Assembly: GCF_002939865.1 (NCBI RefSeq)
Contig: NZ_MDEE01000013.1
Coordinates: 55,755-119,754, forward strand
Reading direction: 5' to 3'
From: Xanthomonas dyei
GTDB lineage: Bacteria; Pseudomonadota; Gammaproteobacteria; Xanthomonadales; Xanthomonadaceae
DNA length: 64,000 nt
Below the pieces are notes generated by a model. It was given only the letters and a program-made list of their open reading frames with translations. It had not been told where the DNA came from and did not search any database. Made by a program: the position numbers and the translations under genes. Positions 1 to 12,227 of this stretch are shown here, one piece after another (position 1 is the stretch's first letter; each line of letters starts with the position of its first letter).

Positions 1-746
1 GCCGGGAATCGGCTCCTCGGCTCGGTCAGACATCCTGTCTGACTCGCCGCCGCGGCACATCCATGTGCCGCTCTCCGCCAATCCCCGGCCACGCTGCCGC
101 CTCGGTACGTCGTTGTCATGACTTTGAGCGACTACAACGGCAGCGTCGCCATTGTTCGGACTCTGTATTTATTGCTCGTAAACTAAGAGCGGCTAACAAA
201 ACTTAGCGAACGGCCGCCTGGCGGCCACGCAGTAATTTTGTTAGCTGCTCTGAGTTCCCGAGCACTTGTGGTTATTTGAAGAGCACACAGGCCTTTTTCT
301 CGCAGCTTTTTCATAGAGCGAGCAGGTCCCTGCTTCACGCCACGACGCAATTAATGACGCCTGCGGACGAGCATGTGTTTCGCAGGAAGCCGAGCTTTCC
401 GTTCCGCCAATGCCACAATTTCGAAGAGCGGTCCGCGGGCGCCGGGGTAGGACCTTACACGACAGGGATGTCGTGTAAGAGCCCCCATGGATGGGTTCAC
501 GGCGTGTCCTGCCCCCGGCGCCCGTGGACCGCTCCCACGCACAGAATCAAGGCGCCAGCCAACCATGCGTTCCTTAAGCCAAGATCAAAGCACCAGCAAA
601 CTGGGCTTTCCTCAATCGAAACGAAAGCGCCAGCTGAAAAAGTTTTCTTCGGCCAACCGCATTTCTTCACCAGATCAGCGTTCCACAGCCAAGCGGCTCT
701 CCTCGGTAACTCGGCTTTTCAACTCTCTGCATGCGGCGCCCAGACA
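1..746. other. Gene-free region with nested inverted repeats
   Basis: No credible gene is seen here; the open frames on both strands have no recognisable family features. The stretch is dominated by hairpins: GTCAGACA/TGTCTGAC at 25-43, GCGGCACAT/ATGTGCCGC at 53-72, and the large nested palindrome listed separately at 426-534. It lies downstream of eda, so it may include the 3' untranslated region and terminator of the edd-eda transcript. That role is inferred. Confidence 0.6.
426..534. repeat. Large nested inverted repeat (cruciform-like)
   Basis: Outer arms at 426-452 and about 507-534 are inverted copies of about 27 bp, both built on GAGCGGTCC-GCGGGCGCCGGGG with two or three differences. 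Inside are a perfect 11-bp stem at 454-464/469-479 (CTTACACGACA with a GGGA loop) and a short CCCATGGATGGG palindrome at 484-495. As RNA it would form a multi-branched structure. It lies 213 bp beyond the eda stop codon. Function unknown. Confidence 0.75.
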
Positions 747-1406
747 TCAACCCGCACGCACCTGCCGAACGATCGCTGCGGCCTTGGCCGAGCTTTCCTT
801 GACCTTGTCCCATTGGCCCTGGGCCAGCCAGTCCTTGGGCACCATCCACGAGCCGCCGATGCACAGCACGTTCGGCTGCGACAGAAACTCTGCTGCGTTC
901 GCTTCGCTGATGCCGCCGGTGGGACAGAGCTTGAGCTCGGACAGCGGGCCTGCGAGGCCCTTGAGCATTTGCAGGCCGCCGACGGCAGTGGCCGGGAACA
1001 GCTTGCACACGCGAAAGCCCAGGCCCATCAGGGTCAGCAATTCGGTGGGGGTGGCTGCGCCGGGAACGGCCGGGATCGGCGCATCGGCCAGCAGGCGCGC
1101 GAGCGGGGCAGGCGTGCCCGGCGTCACTAGGAAATCCGCGCCGGCATCCACCGACTGACGCAACTGCAGTTCGCTCAGCACGGTGCCGGCGCCGATCACG
1201 ATAGTGGGCAGTTCGCGCTTGAGCATGGCCAGCGCTTCGATCGCGATCGGCGTGCGCAGAGTGAGCTCGATCGCGGGCAACCCGCCTTCGAGCAGCGCAT
1301 CGGCCACGCGGCGCGCCTGGTCCAGCGTATCGACAGTGACCACCGGCAGGATGCCGGCGTCGCGCAGCAGTTGTTCGGCGGTGTTCTGGGTCTGGGCAAT
1401 CGTCAT
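747..1406 (-). CDS. eda: KDPG/KHG aldolase (Entner-Doudoroff)
   Basis: A 219-residue class I aldolase that splits 2-keto-3-deoxy-6-phosphogluconate into pyruvate and glyceraldehyde 3-phosphate in the cytoplasm. The Schiff-base lysine is K135 in GFRVCKLFPA, and the general acid/base glutamate is E47 in AIELTLRTP. The phosphate-binding GG and CPTGGI segments are also present. The start is the ATG giving MTIAQTQ; a longer frame runs upstream into edd but has no family support. It lies 52 bp after edd on the same strand, so the two dehydratase/aldolase steps are probably cotranscribed. Length matches the family. Confidence 0.95.
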   Translation of the reverse strand: MTIAQTQNTAEQLLRDAGILPVVTVDTLDQARRVADALLEGGLPAIELTLRTPIAIEALAMLKRELPTIVIGAGTVLSELQLRQSVDAGADFLVTPGTPAPLARLLADAPIPAVPGAATPTELLTLMGLGFRVCKLFPATAVGGLQMLKGLAGPLSELKLCPTGGISEANAAEFLSQPNVLCIGGSWMVPKDWLAQGQWDKVKESSAKAAAIVRQVRAG

Positions 1407-1458
1407 TGCAACTCCATTAGACGGCGACCGCCGGGGCAGTCGCTGAGAGGGAAGGGGA

Positions 1459-3375
<1,917 letters not shown>

Positions 3376-3601
3376 TGGCTACCGGCTATGAGAAACGGGG
3401 AGAAATAAAACGCACTGTTTTTTTAGTTTAAATACCCGCATATGGAGGTGCGGGCTGGTGCGAGGGACTCGCATTGGATCGGCTGTTGCCAGGGACTCGC
3501 ATCGAATCGACACTCGCGAAGAACTCGCATCTAAGCGGATGTCGCAAAGCTCTCGCATGCGAAGCAATCACAGCGTATCCGCTCGCAGCAACCGCTCGCA
3601 C
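3376..3601. promoter_or_regulatory. pgl-edd intergenic region, likely edd leader
   Basis: On the minus strand this spacer carries an AT-rich stretch close to the edd start (TTTAAACTAAAAAAACAG, roughly 3410-3430) and a CCCGCA/TGCGGG hairpin at about 3435-3454. The four-unit 28-nt repeat lies next to pgl. The AT-rich part would suit an edd promoter and the hairpin could end the zwf-glk-pgl transcript; both are inferences from position. No HexR-type palindrome was recognised. Confidence 0.4.
3464..3575. repeat. Four tandem imperfect repeats, exact 28-nt period
   Basis: The motif GGGACTCGCAT begins at 3464 and 3492, with related AGAACTCGCAT at 3520 and AGCTCTCGCAT at 3548. The spacing is exactly 28 nt each time, while the other bases of each unit diverge strongly. 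On the minus strand, the direction of edd, each unit reads ATGCGAG followed by a pyrimidine-rich stretch. This pattern suggests either an old minisatellite or a phased array of binding sites upstream of edd. Confidence 0.7.
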
Positions 3602-4321
3602 TCAACCGCACCAATGCACCCGCAAGCGCGGACCGGGCTGCTGGAGTGCGACCCGAATCGGGTACTCGCTGATGTCTTCGCCAGCGAGCGCGGCTTGCAG
3701 CACATCGAGCTTCTGCTTGCCGCGCAGCAGCAGCAGGCGGGCGGGAATCGCCGCAAGCCCGGCAGGCGTCAGCGTGATCCGCAGCGGCCACTGGTTCGCG
3801 CCCGGGCAACCGGTCGCGTCCAGCGACGCATACGGCTGCGGGCTGGCCAGCGCCTTGGGCAGATCGGTCGAGCCGGGGAACAACGAGGCGGTGTGTCCGT
3901 CGCCGCCCATTCCCAGCACCGCCAGACAGGCCGGTTCGGCATGAGTGGCCTGCAGGTTGGCGGTGTGCACGCACTCGGGCAATTGCTTGCCGGGACGCAC
4001 CAACGGGATAAAGGTCGCAGCCGGCGCATGGGTCAGGAAGCTGTGATTGACCAGCCACGCGTTGCTGTCCTGATCCTGCGGCGAGAGCCAGCGCTCATCG
4101 ACCAGGCCCACTTCCACCCGCGACCAGTCCAGCGGACGGTGCGCCAGCGATTCGTAAACCGGCGCCGGTGTGGTGCCGCCGGAGAGCAACATGCGCGCCT
4201 GCCCGCGGCGCGAAATCTCCTGTTCCAGCAGATCGGCCATTTCGCCGGCCACCGCCTCGGTCCACTCGGCGGGATCTTCGTAGCGCACCAGGGTGATGCG
4301 CGGGTTGTCCTGCAGGTTCAT
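3602..4321 (-). CDS. pgl: 6-Phosphogluconolactonase
   Basis: A 239-residue DevB/SOL-family lactonase that hydrolyses 6-phosphogluconolactone to 6-phosphogluconate. Family motifs include LLSGGTTPAPVYE near residue 45, VGLVDERWL near residue 75, and VLGMGGDGHTASLFPG near residue 145. The ATG start (MNLQDNP) overlaps the glk stop codon in an ATGA arrangement at 4318-4321, indicating translational coupling. A longer frame runs back through glk but is only a shadow of that gene. The gene completes the zwf-to-edd route. Confidence 0.95.
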   Translation of the reverse strand: MNLQDNPRITLVRYEDPAEWTEAVAGEMADLLEQEISRRGQARMLLSGGTTPAPVYESLAHRPLDWSRVEVGLVDERWLSPQDQDSNAWLVNHSFLTHAPAATFIPLVRPGKQLPECVHTANLQATHAEPACLAVLGMGGDGHTASLFPGSTDLPKALASPQPYASLDATGCPGANQWPLRITLTPAGLAAIPARLLLLRGKQKLDVLQAALAGEDISEYPIRVALQQPGPRLRVHWCG

Positions 4322-5321
4322 CGCTGCTCCCCCGGATGCTGACGCTGCGCATCCACCGCATACGCTGCGGCGCCCAACAGGCCGGCATGCGGATGCATGA
4401 CTGCCAGCGAAGGCACGCGCGACATGATTGCGGAGAACCGGCCCTTGTGTTCGAAGCGCTGGCGGAAGCCGGAGTGCTGCAGCGACTCCAGCACCTTGGG
4501 CACCAGCCCGCCGGTGAGGAACACGCCATCCCACGCACCCTGCATCAGCACCATGTCGCCAGCGATCGCACCGAAGATGGCGCAGAACAGGTCGATGGTG
4601 CGCGCCGAGCGCGGGTCGCCGGCCGCCGCACGTGCGGTGATGTCCTTGGGTTCCAGCGGGCCCGGGTCGATGCCGGCAATCTCGCTCAATGCGCGATGGA
4701 TGTTGACCAGGCCGGGGCCGCAGATCAGCCGCTCGTTGGAGACCCGGCCGAACTGCTCGGAGAGGATTTCCAGTACACGGATTTCTTCCGGCGTGCCGGG
4801 CGGAAAGCTGACGTGGCCGCCTTCGGTTTCCAGCGGAAAACAGCGCCCGTTGCGAATGATCAGCCCACCCACGCCCAGGCCGGTGCCGGGACCGATCACG
4901 CCGTAGTTGCGCGGTTGATCGATCGGCGCCGGCCGCCAGCTGGCACCGCCCACCTGCACCACATCCTGCGGACGCAGCAGGCTGATTGCCATGGCCTGCG
5001 CGGCAAAGTCGTTGATCAGATGCAAGGTGCTGAAGCCCAGCATGGCGGCGGTGCGCGACCGCGAGATCACCCACGGATGATTGGTGATGCGCGCTTCGTC
5101 GCCATCGACGCGGCCGGCCACGGCGAACACGCCCTGGGTGGCCTGTACGCCGATCTGGTCGAGGTAATACCGCGCGGCTTCACCGAGCGAAGCGAACTCC
5201 ACCACCGCGAACTCGCGCGAGGTGTCATCCAGCAGCGGGACCGATGCATCGACATCGGCCAGCGCGAACCGCGCGTTGGTTCCGCCGATATCGGCAACCA
5301 GCACCGGCTTGGAAGGAGCGC

Positions 5322-5325
<4 letters not shown>
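4318..5325 (-). CDS. glk: Glucokinase
   Basis: A 335-residue bacterial glucokinase that phosphorylates glucose with ATP. The N-terminal phosphate-binding motif VADIGGTNARF lies at residues 10-20. GPGTGLGVGGLI and ETEGGHVSF (glucose-binding Glu-His) follow in the order expected of the Glk family, with LTGGLVPKV near residue 270. It overlaps zwf upstream and pgl downstream by 4 bp each, so the three genes are tightly coupled. Its product feeds zwf and then the Entner-Doudoroff genes alongside. Confidence 0.95.
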
Positions 5326-6779
<1,454 letters not shown>

Positions 6780-7174
6780 CGTTATCAGCGGCTTCGCGGA
6801 AAGGCGCCGGACAGCCGGCGGTCGGTACGTCTGTTCCTGAGCGACACTTGCGTGCGCGCAGCGGGGGATGGACGCTGAGGCCCAATCCCCGATTGTTGCA
6901 GCAACTGGCGGTCAGCGGTTAGCGCGTGGGCGGCATACCTGCACATGCTTGGCGGAATGCCCGCCCGCGCAATGCAGGTAACGTCGCCGGGAACGGCGGC
7001 GTGGGTCGGTAGCGGCATGGTCCCTCCCGAGATCGATGTTGCCATGTGAAAACGATTACATGTCAGAATAAACCAATGCATTCGTTTGCAGGGGATTTCC
7101 TCGCAGACGGGTCGGTCGTCATTGCCATCGGGAGGGCCGAGGGCAGGGCGCATACAAAATGTTGAGGCCGAACG
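6780..7174. promoter_or_regulatory. Divergent zwf / ABC ATPase control region
   Basis: This 395-bp gap separates two divergently transcribed genes, so it must carry promoters in both directions. The only recognisable site is the LacI-type operator at 7047-7060, closer to the ABC ATPase gene. No coding sequence is supported; the long minus-strand frame crossing it is an antisense shadow of the ATPase gene. Confidence 0.6.
7047..7060. promoter_or_regulatory. Putative LacI-family operator
   Basis: TGAAAACGATTACA is a 14-bp imperfect palindrome around a central CG, the usual form of LacI/GalR-family operators. It lies 115 bp upstream of the ABC ATPase start codon and about 290 bp from zwf. No LacI-family gene is present in the window, so the regulator would have to be encoded elsewhere. 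The assignment rests on the motif alone. Confidence 0.5.
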
Positions 7175-8263
7175 ATGGCGAAAGTGCAGTTGGAAGGTGT
7201 GCGCAAGGTCTATGAAAACGGCCAGGTGGCGGTGCAGGGCGCAAGCTTCGAGGTGGCCGATGGCGAGCTGATGGTGCTGGTCGGGCCGTCCGGTTGCGGC
7301 AAGTCGACCTTGCTGCGCATGATCGCCGGGCTCGAGGACATCAGCGCGGGCACGCTCAAGATCGGCGAACGCGTGGTCAACGACGTGGCGCCGAAGGATC
7401 GCGACATCGCCATGGTCTTTCAGAGCTATGCGCTGTATCCGCACATGACCGTGGCGGAAAATCTGGCCTTCGGGCTCAAGCTGCGTGGTCACCCGAAGCA
7501 GGTCATCGCCGAGCGCGTCAATAGCGCCGCCGAGCTGCTGGGCCTGACCCCGATGCTCGACAAGTTGCCCAAGGCGATGTCCGGCGGGCAGCGTCAGCGT
7601 GTGGCGCTCGGGCGGGCGATGGTGCGCGAATCGTCGGTTTTTCTGCTGGACGAACCGCTGTCCAATCTGGATGCCAAGTTGCGCCACAGCGTGCGCACCG
7701 AGATCGCGCAGCTGCATCGCAAGCTCGGCACCACCATGATCTATGTCACCCACGATCAGGTCGAAGCGATGACACTCGGTCAGCGCATCGTGGTGCTCAA
7801 GGATGGCGTGATCCAGCAAATCGACAGCCCGATGGCGCTGTACGACCGCCCGACCAATCTGTTTGTCGCCGGTTTCCTGGGCAGCCCGGCGATGAATGTG
7901 CTGCAGGGACGGCTGGACGAGCAGGACGGCCTGCATCTGGTGATGGCCGACGGCTGGCGGGTGCCGCTGGGCGACGCGCGGGTTGATCGCCGCTGGTTCG
8001 GCCAGGACGTCATCGTCGGCGTGCGCCCCGAGCATCTGCAGCCGTCCAGCGATCCGCAGTTGGGCTTCGATGCGCAGGTGGAGGTCATCGAGCCGGTCGG
8101 CAACGAGATCTTCCTCAACCTCGATCGCAGCGGGCAGCCGCTGGTGATCCGCGTGGCGCCGCAGGCGCTGCCGGCGGTCGGGCAGCCGCTGCGCCTGGCA
8201 TTGCGCAGCGCTGCGTTGCATTTCTTCGACCCGGCAACCGGGCAGCGGCTTGAGCCGGCTTAA
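7175..8263 (+). CDS. ugpC: MalK/UgpC-type sugar ABC transporter ATPase
   Basis: A 362-residue ATPase subunit of the CUT1 carbohydrate importer class. It has Walker A GPSGCGKST (37-45), the Q-loop in VFQSYALYPHM (81-91), signature MSGGQRQR (135-142), Walker B VFLLDEP (155-161) and the H-loop in VTHDQ. A C-terminal regulatory OB-fold (VGVRPEHL onward) places it with MalK/UgpC rather than simple ABC ATPases. No permease or binding protein lies nearby, so it probably serves transporters encoded elsewhere; shared MalK-type ATPases are known in several bacteria. Its stop overlaps the convergent ygfZ stop by 4 bp. The substrate cannot be read from the sequence. Confidence 0.85.
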   Translation: MAKVQLEGVRKVYENGQVAVQGASFEVADGELMVLVGPSGCGKSTLLRMIAGLEDISAGTLKIGERVVNDVAPKDRDIAMVFQSYALYPHMTVAENLAFGLKLRGHPKQVIAERVNSAAELLGLTPMLDKLPKAMSGGQRQRVALGRAMVRESSVFLLDEPLSNLDAKLRHSVRTEIAQLHRKLGTTMIYVTHDQVEAMTLGQRIVVLKDGVIQQIDSPMALYDRPTNLFVAGFLGSPAMNVLQGRLDEQDGLHLVMADGWRVPLGDARVDRRWFGQDVIVGVRPEHLQPSSDPQLGFDAQVEVIEPVGNEIFLNLDRSGQPLVIRVAPQALPAVGQPLRLALRSAALHFFDPATGQRLEPA

Positions 8264-9132
8264 CGCTCCAGCCCGGGAGCGATGGCAAGCGGGCGCGCGG
8301 CGTGCCCGCCTGCTTGCAGTGTGGTGTTGGCGTCCACGGTCAATTCCAGCGGTAACACCGCTAGCGCCAGATCGCCGGCAACGCTGACCACCGTGCCGAT
8401 GGCGGCGCCGTCCAGTTCGACGCTATCGCCCGCCTGGGCAGCGGCTTCAGTCTCCAACAGTTGCAACGCCCGCTTCGCTTTGCCCAGAAAATGCGTGCGC
8501 GCAACGATCTCCTGACCCGGGTAGCAGCCCTTCTTGACGCTGAAAGCCTGCAAGCGGTCCAGCGCCAGTTGCTGCGGCGTCCATTGTTCGCGCTGCGCAT
8601 CCGGCAGACGTACCAGACCCAGTTGCAGATCTGCGCGGCGCCATTGCGCGTCCATGTCCGGCAATTCGATAGGCGCTGTCAATGTGTTGTCGGTCAGCAG
8701 CAACAGCGTGCGCGCTAGGGCGGTACTGCCCATATCCAACGCGATACGCTGCGTTCCGATGTCGGCCCGTGCGCCTTGCGCGTGTTCTGGCGCTTCAAAG
8801 CCGGCATACGCAAGAAGCGCGACCGCGTTGATTTTCAGCTTGCGCCGGAACACGAAACGGCCGAGTTCTGCGGCGATCTCGTTTGCGTGGCCGTCCGGCA
8901 ACAGCATCAGCAAGTGGGTGTCGTCCTCACGCAGGAGTGCGAAGATGGCGAGTACGCGCCCCTTCGCCGTCAACCACGCATTCCACTGCCACTGCCCGAT
9001 CGCCAGCGCCTGGACGTCATTGGCGAATTGGGCATGCGCAAACGCCACTGCATCCGTACCGACGAGTCGGACGTATTGCATATCGTGCAGGGAGCCAAAA
9101 CCCTGTCGAATAAGATTCAGGTTGTCAGCCAT
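8260..9132 (-). CDS. ygfZ: tRNA-modifying / folate-binding protein YgfZ
   Basis: A 290-residue GcvT-like protein of the YgfZ/IBA57 family, which supports maturation of certain iron-sulfur enzymes and tRNA thiomethylation with folate. The diagnostic KGCYPGQE motif is at 201-208, followed by IVARTHFLGKAKR. Length fits the family. It diverges from the sdh block with only 39 bp between start codons. A cluster-maturation protein beside succinate dehydrogenase, an iron-sulfur enzyme, makes functional sense. Confidence 0.92.
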   Translation of the reverse strand: MADNLNLIRQGFGSLHDMQYVRLVGTDAVAFAHAQFANDVQALAIGQWQWNAWLTAKGRVLAIFALLREDDTHLLMLLPDGHANEIAAELGRFVFRRKLKINAVALLAYAGFEAPEHAQGARADIGTQRIALDMGSTALARTLLLLTDNTLTAPIELPDMDAQWRRADLQLGLVRLPDAQREQWTPQQLALDRLQAFSVKKGCYPGQEIVARTHFLGKAKRALQLLETEAAAQAGDSVELDGAAIGTVVSVAGDLALAVLPLELTVDANTTLQAGGHAARPLAIAPGLER

Positions 9133-9171
9133 GGAAGGGCAGGACTAAAATCGCAAAGTTGTGAGACCACT

Positions 9172-9366
9172 ATGATAGGCCATCCAACCCCCACCCCAGC
9201 GCAGGATTCCGAGACGCAGCCTTCCCCTCAGGAGCAGATTCCCGAGAAGAAGCCACTGCCGAAGGAAATTGGTGGACGCGACGGCCCCGAGCCAACGCGC
9301 TACGGCGACTGGGAAAAAATGGACGCTGCATCGATTTTTGAGCAGCTTTTAGCCACAGCGGCCTAG
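9172..9366 (+). pseudogene. Succinate dehydrogenase assembly factor SdhAF4-like, frameshifted
   Basis: The frame from the ATG at 9172 encodes a DUF1674/SdhAF4-type small protein with the family core KEIGGRDGPEPTRYGDWEK. This family helps assemble flavinylated SdhA. The normal C-terminus of the family, of the form NGRCxDF, is missing here: after a six-A run at 9314-9319 the reading goes to MDAASIFEQ and stops at 9366. Adding one A restores GDWEKNGRCIDF with a stop at 9339-9341. So this is either a real 1-nt deletion or a homopolymer sequencing error. It sits 31 bp before sdhC, the expected place. Confidence 0.8.
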
Positions 9367-9397
9367 TGCCGCCCAGCCGAGTAAACGAGCCCAGCGA

Positions 9398-9790
9398 ATG
9401 GCGATCCGCGAACGTCCCACTTCTCCACATCTTCAGGTCTACCGCTGGCAGATCCAGATGGCGACCTCGATCCTGCATCGAGCCACCGGCGTCATTCTTT
9501 CCGGAGGCGCGCTGGTCATCGCCGTCTCGCTGCTGTTGCTGATGCTAGGTGAGGACCACTGGAATTGCCTGACCCAGCATCTGGGCGCCTGGTACGGCCA
9601 GTTGTTCCTGTTCGCTTGGTCATGGGCGTTTACCTATCACTTGTCCAACGGCATCCGCCACATCGTCCAGGACTTCGGCCGCGGCTTCAGCATTCCCGCC
9701 TTTATCCGCAGTAGCTGGACATCGGTGATCGCAAGCCTGGTGCTGACCGCTGCGATCTGGGCGTATGTCCTCACCGGAGCTTCCGCATGA
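9398..9790 (+). CDS. sdhC: Succinate dehydrogenase cytochrome b556 subunit
   Basis: A 130-residue membrane anchor of complex II. The N-terminal RPTSPHLQVYRW and SILHRATGV motifs are typical of SdhC, followed by three hydrophobic helices. The heme-ligand histidine is expected in the second helix, where YHLSNGIRH is found near residue 85. The stop overlaps the sdhD start by 4 bp (9787-9790). It is the first structural subunit gene of the sdhCDAB set. Confidence 0.95.
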   Translation: MAIRERPTSPHLQVYRWQIQMATSILHRATGVILSGGALVIAVSLLLLMLGEDHWNCLTQHLGAWYGQLFLFAWSWAFTYHLSNGIRHIVQDFGRGFSIPAFIRSSWTSVIASLVLTAAIWAYVLTGASA

Positions 9791-10173
9791 GCCGCTATCG
9801 CACTCCGTTGAAAAATGTACGTGGTCTGGGCGCGGCCAAGACCGGTACCGAACATTTCGTGATGCAGCGCCTGACCGCGACAGCGCTGGTCGTTCTGGCG
9901 ATCTGGTTCGTGGCGTTCGTGCTGAGCCTGCTCGGTTCCGACTACATGACTGCGGTCACTGCGGTCTCCAAGCCGTGGAATGCCGTGCTGCTGGTCGGTT
10001 TTCTGGTGGCGATGTTCTGGCATGCGCAGCTTGGCCTGCAGGTCGTGCTCGAGGACTACATCCACAATTCGTTGCTGGCGCTGGCGTTGCAGACGGCGGT
10101 GAAGTTCATCGCCGTGCTTGGCGCGATCGTCAGCATTTTCGCAGTGGCGCGCATCGCGCTGGGCGGTGCCTGA
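9787..10173 (+). CDS. sdhD: Succinate dehydrogenase membrane anchor subunit
   Basis: A 128-residue second membrane anchor of complex II. It starts RYRTPLKNVRGLGAAK, as in other proteobacterial SdhD proteins, and has three predicted transmembrane segments. FWHAQLGLQVVLEDY near residue 78 holds the conserved histidine and the quinone-site Asp-Tyr region. Translation is coupled to sdhC by the overlapping start. sdhA follows after 34 bp. Confidence 0.94.
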   Translation: MSRYRTPLKNVRGLGAAKTGTEHFVMQRLTATALVVLAIWFVAFVLSLLGSDYMTAVTAVSKPWNAVLLVGFLVAMFWHAQLGLQVVLEDYIHNSLLALALQTAVKFIAVLGAIVSIFAVARIALGGA

Positions 10174-10207
10174 GTCATCGGGCACACAGAACAGGAATCC
10201 AGATTAG

Positions 10208-11998
10208 ATGTCCGCTTACAAGATCACTGAACACAAGTACGACATGGTCGTGGTGGGTGCCGGCGGCGCCGGCCTGCGTGCCACGTTCGGCTTGGCCCAG
10301 AAAGGCCTGCAGACGGTTTGCCTGACCAAGGTCTTCCCGACCCGGTCGCACACCGTGGCGGCGCAGGGCGGTATTTCCGCCGCGCTCGGCAACATGGGCG
10401 AAGACGATTGGCGCTACCACTTCTACGACACCATCAAGGGCTCCGATTGGCTGGGCGACCAGGATGCGATCGAGTACATGTGCCGCGAAGCGATTCCGGC
10501 CATCATCGAGCTGGAACACTATGGCGTGCCGTTCTCGCGTACCGAAGAGGGCAAGATCTATCAGCGCCCGTTCGGTGGCATGACCACCAAATACGGCGAA
10601 GGCCCGTCGGCGCAGCGTACCTGCGCAGCAGCCGACCGTACCGGCCACGCCATGCTGCATACCCTGTATCAGCAGTCGCTCGCCCATAACGCGCGCTTCA
10701 TGATCGAGTACTTCGCACTCGACCTGATCTTCGACGAAGAGGGTGTCTGCCGCGGCGTGCTGGCGCTCGACATGGCCGAAGGTTCGTTGCATCTGTTCCG
10801 CGCCCATGGCGTGGTGCTGGCCACCGGCGGCTATGGCCGTGCCTACTTCAGTGCCACCTCCGCTCACACCTGTACCGGTGACGGCGGCGGCCTGGTGATG
10901 CGTGCCGGTTTGCCGGTGCAGGACATGGAGTTCGTGCAGTTCCATCCCACCGGCATTTACGGTGCGGGCTGTCTGATCACCGAAGGCGTGCGCGGCGAAG
11001 GCGGCATTCTGCGCAACAGCAACGGCGAGCGCTTCATGGAGCGCTATGCACCGCATTACAAGGATCTGGCTTCGCGCGACGTGGTGTCGCGCTCGATGAC
11101 CGTGGAAATCCGCGAAGGCCGCGGCGTCGGCGAGTACAAGGACCACATCCTGCTCGACCTGACCCACCTCGGCCCGGAAGTCATCAACGAAAAGCTCCCC
11201 GGCATCGCCGAGAGCGCCCACATCTTTGCCGGTGTGGACGTGACCAAGCAGCCGATCCCGGTGCTGCCCACCGTGCACTACAACATGGGCGGCATTCCGA
11301 CCAATTTCTACGGCGAAGTCGTGCGCAAGCAGGGCGACGACCCGGATGCGGTGGTGCCCGGCCTGTACGCGATCGGCGAAGCCGCCTGCGTGTCGGTGCA
11401 CGGTGCCAACCGTCTGGGTTCAAACTCGCTGCTGGATCTGGTGGTGTTCGGCCGTGCGGTGGCAAACCGCTGCGCCGAGACGGTCAAGCCCAACCAGCCG
11501 CACAAGACGTTGCCGGCTGATGCCTGCGACAAGGCGCTGGGCCTGCTGGATAAGTTGCGCTATGCCAACGGCTCCACGCCGACCTCGGTGATCCGCGACA
11601 ACATGCAGCGCACCATGCAGTCCGACGCTGCGGTGTTCCGCACCAGCAAGACGTTGAAAGAAGGCGTGGACAAGATGGCCGAGATTTTCGCCACCTTCGA
11701 AGACGTGAAGGTGTCCGACCGCTCGCTGGTGTGGAACTCGGATCTGATCGAGACCTACGAATTGAACAACCTGCTGCTCAATGCAGTGGCGACGATCAAT
11801 TCGGCCGAGCAGCGCAAGGAAAGCCGCGGCGCGCACTCCCACGAAGACTTCCCGGACCGCGACGACGTCAACTGGCAGAAGCACACGCTGGTCACCGTCG
11901 ACGACAAGGGCAAGTGCGAGTTCGAATATCGCCCGGTGCACATGTACACGCTGAGTCAGGACGTGGATGTGGTCCCGCCGAAGCCGCGCGTCTACTGA
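10208..11998 (+). CDS. sdhA: Succinate dehydrogenase flavoprotein subunit
   Basis: A 596-residue catalytic subunit oxidising succinate to fumarate at the inner face of the cytoplasmic membrane. The dinucleotide-binding motif [11 protein letters not shown] is near residues 15-25, and the covalent FAD histidine is H48 in [26 protein letters not shown] and the catalytic-arginine region around [11 protein letters not shown] are present. Length is normal. Covalent flavinylation normally needs SdhE, encoded downstream here, and is aided by SdhAF4, whose gene upstream is frameshifted. Confidence 0.97.
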   Translation: MSAYKITEHKYDMVVVGAGGAGLRATFGLAQKGLQTVCLTKVFPTRSHTVAAQGGISAALGNMGEDDWRYHFYDTIKGSDWLGDQDAIEYMCREAIPAIIELEHYGVPFSRTEEGKIYQRPFGGMTTKYGEGPSAQRTCAAADRTGHAMLHTLYQQSLAHNARFMIEYFALDLIFDEEGVCRGVLALDMAEGSLHLFRAHGVVLATGGYGRAYFSATSAHTCTGDGGGLVMRAGLPVQDMEFVQFHPTGIYGAGCLITEGVRGEGGILRNSNGERFMERYAPHYKDLASRDVVSRSMTVEIREGRGVGEYKDHILLDLTHLGPEVINEKLPGIAESAHIFAGVDVTKQPIPVLPTVHYNMGGIPTNFYGEVVRKQGDDPDAVVPGLYAIGEAACVSVHGANRLGSNSLLDLVVFGRAVANRCAETVKPNQPHKTLPADACDKALGLLDKLRYANGSTPTSVIRDNMQRTMQSDAAVFRTSKTLKEGVDKMAEIFATFEDVKVSDRSLVWNSDLIETYELNNLLLNAVATINSAEQRKESRGAHSHEDFPDRDDVNWQKHTLVTVDDKGKCEFEYRPVHMYTLSQDVDVVPPKPRVY

Positions 11999-12227
11999 TC
12001 GATGCGCATGCAACGCTCCCTCGCTGCATTGAAGCCAGTCGCCGGGTCGTCCTGGCGTGGCGGCAACCGCTTGCAGCGGTCGGGGCGTTTCATCGCGCAG
12101 GGGCAGCGCCGGCAATACGCCGGTCGTTGCACCGCCGCTTCGGTGGCGGCATCCATCGTCTTTACCTTCATGCGTACGGTGCGGCTGTCGTTCGCACCGC
12201 GCATCGCCTGAGCCAACGAGAGCAGCT
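11999..12227. other. sdhA-sdhB spacer, no supported gene
   Basis: A 229-bp gap interrupts an otherwise tight operon. An ORF of 69 codons (12002-12211, plus strand) fills most of it, but it is Arg/Ala-rich and matches no family I recognise. It could be an over-called hypothetical. No terminator with a T-run is seen, so readthrough to sdhB is likely. Confidence 0.5.

Noticed and set aside
3464..3575. Possible CRISPR array from the 28-nt periodic repeat
   Set aside because: Only 11 bases per unit are conserved, there are just four units, and no cas genes are present.
6785..8221. A 478-codon minus-strand frame over the ABC ATPase gene
   Set aside because: It is antisense to a complete, motif-rich ATPase and has His/Gln/Arg-biased sequence typical of a shadow frame in GC-rich DNA.
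12002..12211. Small ORF between sdhA and sdhB
   Set aside because: No recognisable family, Arg/Ala-rich composition and no good ribosome-binding site; described only as spacer.
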